This document shows, piece by piece, positions 36,968 through 46,313 of a DNA stretch of 64,000 bases. Within the stretch, counting starts at the first letter, position 1; each line of letters begins with the position of its first letter. Made by a program: the position numbers and the translations under genes. This stretch comes from Sinorhizobium psoraleae (GTDB taxonomy: Bacteria > Pseudomonadota > Alphaproteobacteria > Rhizobiales > Rhizobiaceae), in the NCBI RefSeq assembly GCF_013283645.1, contig NZ_JABEKV010000002.1, forward strand, positions 689,798 to 753,797, given 5' to 3'. The notes beneath the pieces were generated by a model. That model was given only the letters and a program-made list of their open reading frames with translations, was not told the origin of the DNA and did not search any database.

Positions 36968-37681
36968 GTGCACAAGAGCCTTCCCGAATTCAAATACATG
37001 ACCTTCGACGTCGTCGGCACGCTGATCGACTTCGAGGGCGGACTCAAGGATTGCCTTGCCGGCATCGCCGCCGAGACCAGTGTCGCCATCGATGGCGAGG
37101 AGGCGCTCGGCCTCTACCGCGCGGCGCGCTACTCCAAGGACGCCGACCTCTTCCCGGACGATCTGGTGCGCGTCTATCTTCAAATCGCGCCGAAGCTCGG
37201 CCTTCCGACTGAGCGGAAATATGGCGAGCGTCTCAGGGACTCCGCCGGGAACTGGAGGGCCTTCGCAGACAGCGCCGAAGCGCTGGCGCGCCTTGCGAAG
37301 AATTACCGGCTTGTCGCTACGACCAATGCGCGCCGCTGGGCCTTCGATTTGTTCGCCAAGGAACTGGGCAATCCCTTCTACGCCGCCTTCACCGCCGACG
37401 ATACCGGCACCGAAAAGCCTGACCCCGCCTTCTTTCAGAAGGTTTTCGACTTCATCGGCTCGGAAGGCGATTCGAAGGATGATGTCCTCCATGTCGCCCA
37501 GAGCCAGTACCACGACATTGGCATTTCGCGGAAGCTTGGGCTGACCAACTGCTGGATCGAGCGGCGCCACGCGCAGAAAGGTTACGGCGGCACCATAGAG
37601 CCGGCCGAGTTCACCGAGCCCGACTACCACTTCACCTCCATGGCCGGCCTCGCCGATGCCGTGGCCGTCGCACGTAGCTGA
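36968..37681 (+). CDS. HAD-superfamily type II protein, second copy
   Basis: A 237-residue HAD protein, distantly similar to the one at 33512. The nucleophile Asp is in YMTFDVVGTLIDF, with the Lys in TGTEKPDPAFF and the acidic end motif in HVAQSQYHDIGISRKLG. The dehalogenase S-S-N-x-F-D motif is replaced by the QSQYHD form, so it is more probably a phosphatase-like HAD. A GTG at 36968 preceded by GGGGAA is chosen; an in-frame ATG at 36920 would add 16 residues. It is 70 bases upstream of the ABC transporter genes and probably co-expressed with them. Confidence 0.82.
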   Translation: MHKSLPEFKYMTFDVVGTLIDFEGGLKDCLAGIAAETSVAIDGEEALGLYRAARYSKDADLFPDDLVRVYLQIAPKLGLPTERKYGERLRDSAGNWRAFADSAEALARLAKNYRLVATTNARRWAFDLFAKELGNPFYAAFTADDTGTEKPDPAFFQKVFDFIGSEGDSKDDVLHVAQSQYHDIGISRKLGLTNCWIERRHAQKGYGGTIEPAEFTEPDYHFTSMAGLADAVAVARS

Positions 37682-37751
37682 GCAGTTCACCGGATTGGGT
37701 CCAAGCCCACGGAAGACGGGCAGCCCGCCAACAGACGAAAAGGGGAATGAC

Positions 37752-39362
37752 ATGAACGACAAGATCATTAATTGGACCAGATCCGACGACGCCATGGTCG
37801 AAAACGCCGTCCGCCGCGGCGCTACACGCCGTGAACTGCTGCAGATGATGCTCGCGGGCGGCGTTGCTCTCTCCGCCGGCAGTCTCGCGCTCGGCCGCGC
37901 CTCCAACGCGGTTGCTGCAACGCCGGTCTCCGGCGGCGCGCTCAAGGCGGCCGGCTGGTCGTCCTCGACCGCCGACACGCTCGACCCGGCCAAGGCATCG
38001 CTCTCCACCGACTATGTGCGCTGCTGCTCCTTCTACAACCGTCTCACCTTCCTCGATAAGAGCGGCACCCCGCAGATGGAGCTCGCCGAGGCGATCGAGT
38101 CCAAGGATGCGAAGACCTGGACGGTCAAACTGAGGAGCGGCGTCACTTTCCACGACGGCAAGCCATTGACCGCCGACGACGTGGTCTTCTCGTTGAAACG
38201 CCATCTCGATCCATCCGTCGGCTCGAAGGTCGCGAAGATCGCAGCGCAGATGACAGGCTTCAAGGCCGTGGACAAGCAGACGGTCGAGATCACGCTCGCA
38301 AATCCGAACGCCGACCTGCCGACCATCCTGTCGATGCACCACTTCATGATCGTCGCCGATGGCACGACCGATTTTTCCAAAGGCAACGGCACCGGCGCAT
38401 TCGTGAGAGAAGTCTTCGAGCCCGGCGTGCGCTCGGTCGGCATCAAGAACAAGAACTATTGGAAGTCCGGCCCGAACGTCGATTCCTTCGAGTACTTCGC
38501 GATCAGCGACGATAGCTCGCGCGTCAACGCACTGCTCTCGGGCGACATCCATCTCGCCGCTACCATCAATCCGCGCTCCATGCGCCTGGTCGAGGCCCAA
38601 GGCGACGGCTTCGTGCTCTCGAAAACCACCTCGGGCAACTACACCAATCTCAACATACGCATGGACTTGGAGCCCGGCAGCAAGCGGGACTTCGTCGAGG
38701 GAATGAAGTACCTCGTCAACCGCGAGCAGATCGTCAAGTCAGCGCTCCGCGGCCTCGGAGAAGTCGGCAACGACCAGCCGGTTTCGCCGGCAAATTTCTA
38801 CCATAATGGCGACCTGAAGCCGCGGGCGTTCGATCCGGAAAAGGCGAAATTCCATTTCGAGAAGGCCGGTGTCCTTGGCCAGTCGATCCCTGTTATCGCT
38901 TCGGAGGCCGCAAACTCCTCGATCGACATGGCGATGATCATACAGGCTTCCGCTGCCGAGATCGGCTTGAAGCTCGATGTCCAGCGCGTTCCGGCCGACG
39001 GCTATTGGGACAATTATTGGCTCAAGGCGCCGGTCCATTTCGGCAACATCAACCCGCGTCCGACACCGGACATCCTGTTCTCGCTGCTCTACACTACGGA
39101 AGCGCCGTGGAACGAAAGCCAGTACAAGTCGGAGAAATTCGACAAGATGCTGATCGAGGCGCGCGGCTCACTTGATCAGGAGAAGCGCAAGGCGATCTAC
39201 AACGAGATGCAGGTGATGGTCGCAAACGAAGCCGGCACCATCATTCCGGCCTATATCTCCAATGTCGACGCGATCACCGCCAAGCTCAAGGGCTTGGAAG
39301 CCAACCCGCTTGGCGGCCAGATGGGTTATGCTTTCGCGGAGTATGTCTGGCTCGAAGCCTGA
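37752..39362 (+). CDS. ABC transporter substrate-binding protein, family 5 (dipeptide/opine type)
   Basis: A 536-residue periplasmic binding protein of the DppA/OppA class. The N-terminus has a twin-arginine signal (TRRELLQMMLAGGVALSAG ... AVAA), so it is probably exported folded by Tat. Family landmarks include LDPAKASLSTDYV, AKTWTVKLRSGVTFHDGKPLTADDVVFSL, and the repeated AIYNEMQ segment near the end. It captures the amine or peptide-like substrate of the module. AAAAGGGG precedes the ATG at 37752. A stem-loop separates it from the permease genes, as is common for highly expressed binding proteins. The ligand is not known. Confidence 0.92.
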   Translation: MNDKIINWTRSDDAMVENAVRRGATRRELLQMMLAGGVALSAGSLALGRASNAVAATPVSGGALKAAGWSSSTADTLDPAKASLSTDYVRCCSFYNRLTFLDKSGTPQMELAEAIESKDAKTWTVKLRSGVTFHDGKPLTADDVVFSLKRHLDPSVGSKVAKIAAQMTGFKAVDKQTVEITLANPNADLPTILSMHHFMIVADGTTDFSKGNGTGAFVREVFEPGVRSVGIKNKNYWKSGPNVDSFEYFAISDDSSRVNALLSGDIHLAATINPRSMRLVEAQGDGFVLSKTTSGNYTNLNIRMDLEPGSKRDFVEGMKYLVNREQIVKSALRGLGEVGNDQPVSPANFYHNGDLKPRAFDPEKAKFHFEKAGVLGQSIPVIASEAANSSIDMAMIIQASAAEIGLKLDVQRVPADGYWDNYWLKAPVHFGNINPRPTPDILFSLLYTTEAPWNESQYKSEKFDKMLIEARGSLDQEKRKAIYNEMQVMVANEAGTIIPAYISNVDAITAKLKGLEANPLGGQMGYAFAEYVWLEA

Positions 39363-39377
39363 TGAAGCGAACGGTCG

Positions 39378-39403
39378 GGGTTGCAGCCGCAGCGCTGCAG
39401 CCC
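39378..39403 (+). terminator. Stem-loop between binding-protein and permease genes
   Basis: GGGTTGCAGC (39378-39387) pairs with GCTGCAGCCC (39394-39403) with one G-T wobble and a 6-base loop; CTTTTGGTTT follows shortly. It may attenuate transcription or stabilise the upstream message, giving more binding protein than permease. Confidence 0.55.
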
Positions 39404-39447
39404 TGATCCTTTTGGTTTGAAATCTCGAATGCCGAAAGGGAACGCGT

Positions 39448-40398
39448 GTGAACAATCATGTCCTATCGCTCGTGTTGAGCAGATTGCTCATCGCCTTGAT
39501 CACGCTGGTGATCGTCTCCTTCGCTGTGTTCTTCGCCACGACGCTCTTGCCGGGAGACACAGCGACGATCCTGCTTGGACAGGCCGCCACGCCGGAGGCA
39601 GTCGAAGGTCTGCGCAAGGCCATGCATCTCGACGACCCGGCGATCTTCCGTTTCCTGCGCTGGATCGTTGGTTTGCTGAAGGGCGACCTTGGCACCTCCT
39701 ATGCCAATGAGATGCCTGTCGCGGATCTGATCGGCGGGCGCTTCATCAACACGCTGCAGCTCGCGGGCGTCACCGCGCTCTTTTCCGTGCCAATCGCGCT
39801 GACGCTCGGCATCACGGCGGCGATGCTACGTGGCTCGCTGTACGACCGCGCCGTCACCGTGCTGACGATAGGGGTCATCTCCGTGCCGGAATTCATGATA
39901 GCGACCTCCGCGGTGTTGATCTTCGCCGTCTACCTGAAATGGCTGCCGGCGCTCTCCTTCGCGAACGAAGTCACGTCGCTGACGGAGCTCCTGCGCATCT
40001 ATGCCATGCCGGTGATCACCCTTACCTTCGTCATCTCGGCACAAATGATCCGCATGACCCGGGCAGCGGTGATCGAGACGCTCAACACGCCCTATGTGGA
40101 GATGGCGTTGCTCAAGGGTGCCTCGCGGCCGCGCATCGTGTTTCGGCATGCGCTGCCGAACGCTTTGGGACCGATTGTCAACGCGGTCGCGCTTTCGCTC
40201 TCATACCTGCTCGGCGGCGTCATCATTGTCGAGACGATCTTCAACTATCCAGGTATTGCCAAGCTGATGGTCGATGCCGTCGCCACTCGCGACCTGCCGC
40301 TGATCCAGAGCTGCGCGATGATCTTCTGCCTCGGCTACCTGCTCCTGATCACGGCCGCCGATATCATAGCCATCCTTTCCAATCCGAGGCTCCGATGA
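39448..40398 (+). CDS. ABC transporter permease, DppB-like
   Basis: A 316-residue inner-membrane permease with about six transmembrane helices. The conserved EAA loop is seen in TPYVEMALLKGASRPRIVFRHALPNALGPIVN. The N-terminal LLPGDTATILLG segment and the large periplasmic loop after TM1 are typical of DppB/OppB. It starts with GTG (GAAAGGGAAC upstream). It overlaps the next permease by 4 bases (ATGA), so they are translationally coupled. Confidence 0.92.
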   Translation: MNNHVLSLVLSRLLIALITLVIVSFAVFFATTLLPGDTATILLGQAATPEAVEGLRKAMHLDDPAIFRFLRWIVGLLKGDLGTSYANEMPVADLIGGRFINTLQLAGVTALFSVPIALTLGITAAMLRGSLYDRAVTVLTIGVISVPEFMIATSAVLIFAVYLKWLPALSFANEVTSLTELLRIYAMPVITLTFVISAQMIRMTRAAVIETLNTPYVEMALLKGASRPRIVFRHALPNALGPIVNAVALSLSYLLGGVIIVETIFNYPGIAKLMVDAVATRDLPLIQSCAMIFCLGYLLLITAADIIAILSNPRLR

Positions 40399-41258
40399 CA
40401 ATGACCAATTCTGAGACCAAGGCTGACCGGATTTCCGGAACCCGGCTCGGCTATCGCTTCAACATCATCGGCATGGTCGGTCTCTCGGTCATCCTTTTTT
40501 GGGCGTTGATCGCGATCTTCGCGCCGCTGATCATCCCCTACCCTGTCGGCGAGATCGTCGACCTCGATTACTTCGGCCCGATGAGCCGCGACTTCTGGCT
40601 CGGCTCGGATTATCTCGGCCGCGACATGCTCTCGCGAATCCTGATGGGCGCCCGCTATACGGTCGGTATCTCGCTTGCGGCAGTTACGATCGCCTGCTTC
40701 AGCGGCGTGATGCTCGGCATGTTCGCAGCGGTCGCCGGCGGCTGGCTCGACACGGTCCTGAGCCGCTTCCTCGACGCCCTCAACTCGATCCCGAGCAAGC
40801 TGTTCGGCCTTGTGGTCGTCGCTGCCGTCGGCTCCTCCATTCCCGTACTGATCCTGACGCTGTCGGTGATCTATATCCCCGGCGCCTACCGCTTCGCCCG
40901 CGCGCTTGCCGTCAACATCAACGCGATGGATTTCATCACCGTCGCCCGAATCCGTGGCGAAAGCACCCTCTATCTCATCCGCTCGGAAATCCTGCCGAAC
41001 ATCGTCGGACCTGTACTTGCCGACCTTGGCATCCGCTTCGTCTTCATCGTTCTCCTGCTCTCCGGCCTCTCCTTCCTCGGCCTTGGCGTCCAGCCGCCTT
41101 ACGCAGACTGGGGGGCTCTCGTGCGTGAGAATATCGGCGGCCTGCCCTTTGGCGCACCGGCGGTGATGGCTCCCTCCTTTGCGATCGCCAGCCTGACCAT
41201 CAGCGTCAACCTGCTGATCGACAACCTGCCCAAGAAGATCCGCGATCGGAGCGAATGA
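40395..41258 (+). CDS. ABC transporter permease, DppC-like
   Basis: A 287-residue permease with the DppC-type N-terminus (first TM, then the periplasmic HPLGTD-like segment FWLGSDYLGRDMLSRILMGARYT). The EAA loop is MDFITVARIRGESTLYLIRSEILPNI. It pairs with the preceding permease to form the membrane channel. ATG 40395 overlaps the upstream stop; the longer open frame upstream is a shadow of the first permease. It overlaps the ATPase gene by 4 bases. Confidence 0.92.
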   Translation: MTMTNSETKADRISGTRLGYRFNIIGMVGLSVILFWALIAIFAPLIIPYPVGEIVDLDYFGPMSRDFWLGSDYLGRDMLSRILMGARYTVGISLAAVTIACFSGVMLGMFAAVAGGWLDTVLSRFLDALNSIPSKLFGLVVVAAVGSSIPVLILTLSVIYIPGAYRFARALAVNINAMDFITVARIRGESTLYLIRSEILPNIVGPVLADLGIRFVFIVLLLSGLSFLGLGVQPPYADWGALVRENIGGLPFGAPAVMAPSFAIASLTISVNLLIDNLPKKIRDRSE

Positions 41259-42913
41259 TGGTAAATCTCGTAGAAATCCGCGACCTGAAGGTCGAAGCCA
41301 CCACCGATTCCGGCCGCCGCGTCGAGATCATCAACGGCGTCAGCTTCGACATCGCTAAGGGCGAGATCGTGGCGCTGATCGGCGAAAGCGGCTCCGGCAA
41401 GACGACGATCGCACTCACGCTGATGGGCCATGCCCGTCCCGGCTGTCGCATCTCCGGCGGCAGCGTCTCAGTCGCCGGAAAGGATATGGTGACGCTGAGC
41501 GAAAAGCAGCGCGCCAGGGTGCGCGGCACCGAGGTCACCTATGTTCCGCAATCAGCCGCCGCCGCATTCAACCCGGCCACCACAATCATGGACCAGGTGA
41601 TCGAGGTCACCCGCATCCATGGGATCATGTCGTCCGACGAGGCGCGCGCCCGCGCCGTCGAGCTTTTCAGGGCGCTGTCGCTACCAGAGCCCGAAACGAT
41701 TGGTAGCCGCTATCCGCACCAGGTCTCCGGCGGCCAGTTGCAGCGGCTTTCAGCGGCGATGGCGCTGATCGGGGACCCGAAGCTCGTCATCTTCGACGAG
41801 CCGACGACGGCGCTTGACGTGACGACGCAGATCGAGGTGCTGCGCGCCTTCAAGTCGGTCATGAAGAACGGCGGCATCGCCGGCGTTTACGTCTCGCACG
41901 ACCTCGCCGTGGTCGCCCAGATCGCCGATCGGATCGTCGTTTTGAAGGGCGGCGAGACCAAGGAGATCGGCACGACCGAAGAGATCCTCAATGGCGCGAA
42001 GCACCCGTACACGCGGGAGCTGCTCGCCGCCTTCGAGCCGAAACCCCGTGGCGCTGCGGGCGCGGCCGAGAGTGGTCCGGCCCCGTTGCTCGAAATCGAA
42101 AATCTCATCGCTGGCTACGGCCAGGCCCAGGCCGACGGCCTGCCGCTCGTGCGCGCAGTCGAGCATGTCAGTCTCAAGGTAGAGAAGGGGCGCAACCTCG
42201 GTATCATCGGCGAGTCCGGTTGCGGCAAGTCGACGCTCGCTCGCGCCATCGCCGGCATATTGCCGGCCGCTATCGGCAAGATCGTCTTCGACGGCAAGGA
42301 ACTCGGTCGCAGCGCCCGCGAGCGCTCGCGCGATGAACTACGCGAAATGCAGATCGTCTTCCAATATGCCGATACGGCGCTTAATCCGGCGAAATCCGTC
42401 GAGGACATCTTAGCCCGGCCACTTACCTTCTATCACGGGATGAATGCCAAGGCGCGCAGCGCACGCATCGACGAGCTGCTCGACATGGTGCGTCTGCCGC
42501 GCAACCTGCGTCATCGCCGCCCGGGCGAGCTTTCCGGCGGCCAGAAGCAGCGCGTCAACTTCGCCCGCGCGCTTGCCGCCGACCCGAAGCTGATCCTGTG
42601 CGACGAAATCACCTCGGCGCTCGATACGGTGGTCGCCGCCGCCGTCATCGATCTTCTCAAGGAATTGCAGCGCGAGCTCGGTCTTTCCTACATCTTCATC
42701 AGCCATGACCTCTCAGTGGTGGAGGCGATCTGCGACGAGATCGTCGTGATGTATGGCGGCAGAAAGGTAGAGGAAATCTCGCCGGAGAAGATCAAGACAC
42801 CTGAGCATCCCTATTCGCAGTTGCTCTTCTCGTCGGTGCCGAGGCTCGACCCCACGTGGCTCGATGGGCTCGAACAGGATCCGGAGCTCGTGCGAGCCTA
42901 TCGCCGGCGCTGA
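41255..42913 (+). CDS. Dual-domain ABC transporter ATPase, DppDF-type fusion
   Basis: A 552-residue protein with two complete ATPase domains. Domain 1 (about 1-265) has Walker A GESGSGKTT, signature VSGGQLQR and Walker B LVIFDEPTTALD. Domain 2 (about 280-552) has GESGCGKST, LSGGQKQR and LILCDEITSALD. Both keep the H-loop (SHDLAVV / SHDLSVV). It powers the importer with the permeases at 39448 and 40395. Genes of this fused type are common for peptide, nickel and opine importers. A strong hairpin overlaps its stop codon. Confidence 0.93.
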   Translation: MMVNLVEIRDLKVEATTDSGRRVEIINGVSFDIAKGEIVALIGESGSGKTTIALTLMGHARPGCRISGGSVSVAGKDMVTLSEKQRARVRGTEVTYVPQSAAAAFNPATTIMDQVIEVTRIHGIMSSDEARARAVELFRALSLPEPETIGSRYPHQVSGGQLQRLSAAMALIGDPKLVIFDEPTTALDVTTQIEVLRAFKSVMKNGGIAGVYVSHDLAVVAQIADRIVVLKGGETKEIGTTEEILNGAKHPYTRELLAAFEPKPRGAAGAAESGPAPLLEIENLIAGYGQAQADGLPLVRAVEHVSLKVEKGRNLGIIGESGCGKSTLARAIAGILPAAIGKIVFDGKELGRSARERSRDELREMQIVFQYADTALNPAKSVEDILARPLTFYHGMNAKARSARIDELLDMVRLPRNLRHRRPGELSGGQKQRVNFARALAADPKLILCDEITSALDTVVAAAVIDLLKELQRELGLSYIFISHDLSVVEAICDEIVVMYGGRKVEEISPEKIKTPEHPYSQLLFSSVPRLDPTWLDGLEQDPELVRAYRRR

Positions 42914-42922
42914 GGCGCCGGC
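42903..42922. terminator. Hairpin at the end of the ABC operon
   Basis: GCCGGCGC (42903-42910), loop TGAG and GCGCCGGC (42915-42922) form a perfect 8-base stem that includes the ATPase stop codon in its loop. It lies between convergent genes. There is no T-run, so termination strength is uncertain. Confidence 0.55.
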
Positions 42923-43058
42923 TCATCCCAACCTGGTGGCCATCGCCTCAGCCCGAAGAAGGACCGAAGGAAACGCGAACGACATCATGCCGCGTCGGGT
43001 GAGGCTCCGGGAGCGAGCCAAATCGCAAGCGCCCGCTGCGCAAACCGATCCGAAGATT

Positions 43059-43535
43059 CTACATCCGAAACAGGCTGGTCAGTGGCATGTGCACCTTGAC
43101 GATCGGCGACTTCAAGACGACGAAACTGAAATATTTGTCGATGCCCACGTCCATGTCGGTGAGGCGCTCCATGATCGTCTGGTATTCGCCGATCCCGGCC
43201 GTGACGAATTTCAGAAGATAGTCGTAGCCGCCGGACACCAGATGGCATTCCATCACCTGGTCAACTTTGTCTATCGCTGCCAGGAACCGGGCAAAGTCGA
43301 TCTGCCGGTGGTTCTTCAGCGTGATCTCGGTGAAGACCGTAAGGGTTTGCCCGAGCTTGCTGACGTTGATCTGCGCCGAGTAGCCCTCAATGTAACCCTC
43401 CGACTGCAGCTTCTTGACCCGCATCAGACAGGGGCTCGGCGACAGGTTAACCAACTCGGCGAGTTCCACATTGGTGATGCGGCCATTCTTCTGCAGTTCG
43501 TACAGAATCTTGATGTCGATCCGGTCGAGTTTCAT
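43059..43535 (-). CDS. Lrp/AsnC-family transcriptional regulator
   Basis: A 158-residue Lrp-type regulator. The N-terminal helix-turn-helix is LDRIDIKILYELQKNGRITNVELAELVNLSPSPCLMRVKKLQSEG. The C-terminal RAM ligand domain ends about residue 150 (MECHLVSGGYDYLLKF is the typical core). It is convergent with the ABC operon and divergent from the FAD oxidase gene at 43769. It likely senses an amino acid or amine and controls these genes. Inferred from position. Confidence 0.9.
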   Translation of the reverse strand: MKLDRIDIKILYELQKNGRITNVELAELVNLSPSPCLMRVKKLQSEGYIEGYSAQINVSKLGQTLTVFTEITLKNHRQIDFARFLAAIDKVDQVMECHLVSGGYDYLLKFVTAGIGEYQTIMERLTDMDVGIDKYFSFVVLKSPIVKVHMPLTSLFRM

Positions 43536-43768
43536 GGCGCGCCTTCCCCCTTGCTACGTGGCCAACGGGACAGCAGATTGTGCTGCGACTTTCCCAGCTA
43601 TGACCTTAACACACTGGAGAGACGTGTCGATTTCGTTTGGCACAATGGGCCGAAGCAGAAAGGGCGGCATTGCTCCCGCAAGACGGAATCTTGTGCTGCG
43701 CGCAGTCGCAGTCCGGCAACGCCGTTGCGCCAAAGCCGCTAGACTGTAGTGGTAACGGAGGTCACGCC

Positions 43769-45094
43769 ATGCCAGCACCGCTGAAACTCATCGACACAAC
43801 GCCGCAGTTGCCCGAAGACGCCGATGCCGTGGTAATCGGCGGCGGCATTGTCGGCGTGTTTGCGGCCTACTATCTTGCCCGCCGCGGATTGAAGGTAGCC
43901 GTCGTCGAGAAGGGCCGGATCGGCGCGGAGCAGTCGAGCCGCAACTGGGGCTGGTGCCGCCAGCAGAACCGTGACGCCCGCGAATTGCCGATGGCGACGA
44001 AGAGCCTCGATCTTTGGGAACGTTTCGCCGCCGAGAGCGGCGAGGACCCCGGCTTCAGACGCTGCGGGTTGTTCTACCTCAGCAATAGCGAAGAGGAACT
44101 GGCCGGCTGGGCCCGGTGGCGCGACTTTGCCCGGACCGTCGGCGTCACCACCCATATGCTCAACAGTGCCGAGGCGACCGAACGCGGCCGCGCCACCGGA
44201 AAGCCGTGGAAGGGGGGCGTCTTTTCGCCGACCGACGGCACCGCCGATCCGGCAAGCGCGGCACCCGCGGTCGCGCGTGCGATCCTGAAGCTTGGCGGCA
44301 CCGTGCACCAGTCCTGCGCCGCCCGTGGCATAGAGACAGAAGGCGGTCGCCTATCCGGTGTCGTCACCGAGCATGGCACCATCCGCACGAAAACCGCCGT
44401 CCTCGCCGGCGGCGCCTGGGCCTCCTCCTTCTGCCGCCAGCTAGGTATCCGCTTTCCGCAGGCCGCTATCCGCTCGTCGATCCTTGCCGTCTCGCCGGGC
44501 GCCATCGGCCTTCCGGATGCGCTGCATACGGCCGCTGTTTCGGTGACTCGCCGCGCCGACGGCGGCTATACACTCGCCATCAGCGGCCGCGGCCGCGTCG
44601 ACCCGACGCCGCAGCAACTCAGGTTCTCGCCGCAATTTCTGCCGATGTTCGTCAAACGCTGGCGCAGCCTGGCGCCAGGCAGGCTTGAGGGCTTCCGCTC
44701 CGGCCATGAGACCTTGGCCCGCTGGCGACTGGACGCCCCCACGCCGATGGAGCGCACGCGCATCCTTGATCCCGCGGTCGATATGGCCACCATTCGCCTC
44801 ACCCATTCGCGCGCACTCGACCTCCTGCCTCCCCTGAAGAACACCAGCATCGCCGCCGCATGGGCGGGCTATATTGACAGCACGCCGGACGGGGTCCCGG
44901 GCATCGGCGAAATCGCCGACGTACCGGGTTTTATCCTCGCCGCCGGCTTCAGCGGGCACGGCTTCGGTATCGGTCCGGGCGCCGGCCACTTGATCGCAGA
45001 CATCGTGACCGGTAACGAGCCGATCGTCGATCCCCGCCCCTACCATCCGGACCGCTTCCGAAAATCCGCCTGGGGTAAAGTCGCTGACTTTTAG
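43769..45094 (+). CDS. FAD-dependent amino acid oxidoreductase (DAO family)
   Basis: A 441-residue DAO-fold flavoprotein. The FAD motif is AVVIGGGIVGVFAAYYLARRGLKVAVVEKG near residue 20. SSRNWGWCRQQNRDARELPM and the C-terminal GFSGHGFGIGPGAGHLIADIV are typical of DadA/glycine-oxidase-like and opine-oxidase-like proteins. It would oxidise an amino or imino acid. GGAGGT lies before the ATG at 43769, which is preferred over the upstream open frame. It is divergent from the Lrp gene, its probable regulator. Confidence 0.88.
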   Translation: MPAPLKLIDTTPQLPEDADAVVIGGGIVGVFAAYYLARRGLKVAVVEKGRIGAEQSSRNWGWCRQQNRDARELPMATKSLDLWERFAAESGEDPGFRRCGLFYLSNSEEELAGWARWRDFARTVGVTTHMLNSAEATERGRATGKPWKGGVFSPTDGTADPASAAPAVARAILKLGGTVHQSCAARGIETEGGRLSGVVTEHGTIRTKTAVLAGGAWASSFCRQLGIRFPQAAIRSSILAVSPGAIGLPDALHTAAVSVTRRADGGYTLAISGRGRVDPTPQQLRFSPQFLPMFVKRWRSLAPGRLEGFRSGHETLARWRLDAPTPMERTRILDPAVDMATIRLTHSRALDLLPPLKNTSIAAAWAGYIDSTPDGVPGIGEIADVPGFILAAGFSGHGFGIGPGAGHLIADIVTGNEPIVDPRPYHPDRFRKSAWGKVADF

Positions 45095-45320
45095 ATGAGG
45101 TCCCCGCATGGGGACCAATCTGGGAAAGCGCCCCTTCCAACATTTTCGCCTAAGCTCGGAAAGACGCCTGCCGCAACTCTCTGCCAAAACCTCTATGCGA
45201 TACAAAGCAATCTGCTTCAGGTCGCGGCGAATGCGGCCATTAGTCTCCCCGCTCGGCCACTATGGTGATTGCGGTATAGGGCGTGTTGTGCCGATGAATC
45301 CGAAAATAAAGAGGTCATGC

Positions 45321-46313
45321 ATGAAAACGCTGCTGCTTAAGAAGGATGAAGTAAGACGGCTAATCGGTATGACGGAAGTCATCGGCGCGGTGGAAGAAGC
45401 TTACAAGGCCTTCAGCAGCGATCAGGTGGAACAACCTGACTATATCGGGATACATCTCCCCTCTCTCCGCGGAGAAATCGACTTCAAGCTTGGCTATTAC
45501 AAGGTCAATGAAATCATCTCCATGAAAGCGCACTCTGGAGGGTTCACTAACAACCCGGCAGAACATGGCGTGCCGAATAGCATGGGCACAATTCTCCTGT
45601 TTGATGCCAGGAACTGTGCGTTGATTTGCATCATGGATGGCAGCTTGATCACTGGCCTCAGAACGGGGGCGTCTGGAGCCGTCTCCGTCAAAGCACTGGC
45701 GAGAAAGAGCGCCCGGACGATCGCGTCGATCGGTTCAGGTAATCAGGCGAGAATGCAAATCCGGGCGATCAACGAGATCATGAAGATCGAAGAGATCCAC
45801 GCCTGGAGCCGCACCCCGGAAACGCTTTCCAAATACAAGGCGGACATCGAACGCGAATTCGGCATTCCCGTCATCGCCGCAAGCTCCAAGAAGGAAGCCG
45901 TTGAGCAGGCCGATATTGTGATTACGACGACCCGGGGAAAAGGGGAGCTTGTGGAAGCGGATTGGGTGAAGCCCGGTACACACATCGTTGCAATCGGAAC
46001 AGATCAACGCGGCAAACAGGAGCTGGATCCGGAGCTCTTCAGGAACGCAAAAGTAGTCGTCGACTCGATTGCGCAGTGCGCCGAAAAGGGCGAGACCTGG
46101 CACCCGCTGAATAAAAACATCATCGCCAAAGACGACATCCATGGCGAAATCGGCGAGGTATTGTTGGGATGGAAGCCGGGACGAGAAGGTGATGACGAAA
46201 TCACGATTTTCGATTCCACGGGGATGGCCATACAAGACAATACGACAGCCAGCAAAATCTATCAGAACGCCATAGCCAATAACGTCGGGACGTTCTTTCA
46301 GTTCTTTGAGTAA
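45321..46313 (+). CDS. Ornithine cyclodeaminase / mu-crystallin family dehydrogenase
   Basis: A 330-residue OCD-family protein. NAD(P) binding is shown by [17 protein letters not shown] near residue 140, with the substrate-side segment [12 protein letters not shown] and the Arg of [12 protein letters not shown]. The family includes ornithine cyclodeaminase, alanine dehydrogenase, EutC and the iminosuccinate reductase BhcD. AGAGGT lies before the chosen ATG; the open frame extends to 45108 without support. Its stop overlaps the next start (TAATG), so the two are coupled. Base composition is visibly less GC-rich than the flanking FAD oxidase gene, a sign of separate acquisition. Confidence 0.85.
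   Translation: MKTLLLKKDEVRRLIGMTEVIGAVEEAYKAFSSDQVEQPDYIGIHLPSLRGEIDFKLGYYKVNEIISMKAHSGGFTNNPAEHGVPNSMGTILLFDARNCALICIMDGSLITGLRTGASGAVSVKALARKSARTIASIGSGNQARMQIRAINEIMKIEEIHAWSRTPETLSKYKADIEREFGIPVIAASSKKEAVEQADIVITTTRGKGELVEADWVKPGTHIVAIGTDQRGKQELDPELFRNAKVVVDSIAQCAEKGETWHPLNKNIIAKDDIHGEIGEVLLGWKPGREGDDEITIFDSTGMAIQDNTTASKIYQNAIANNVGTFFQFFE

Noticed and set aside
36830-38008. A 392-codon minus-strand frame over the second HAD gene and the start of the binding-protein gene
   Set aside because: It spans two well-supported plus-strand genes and the gap between them, and its translation has no recognisable domain.
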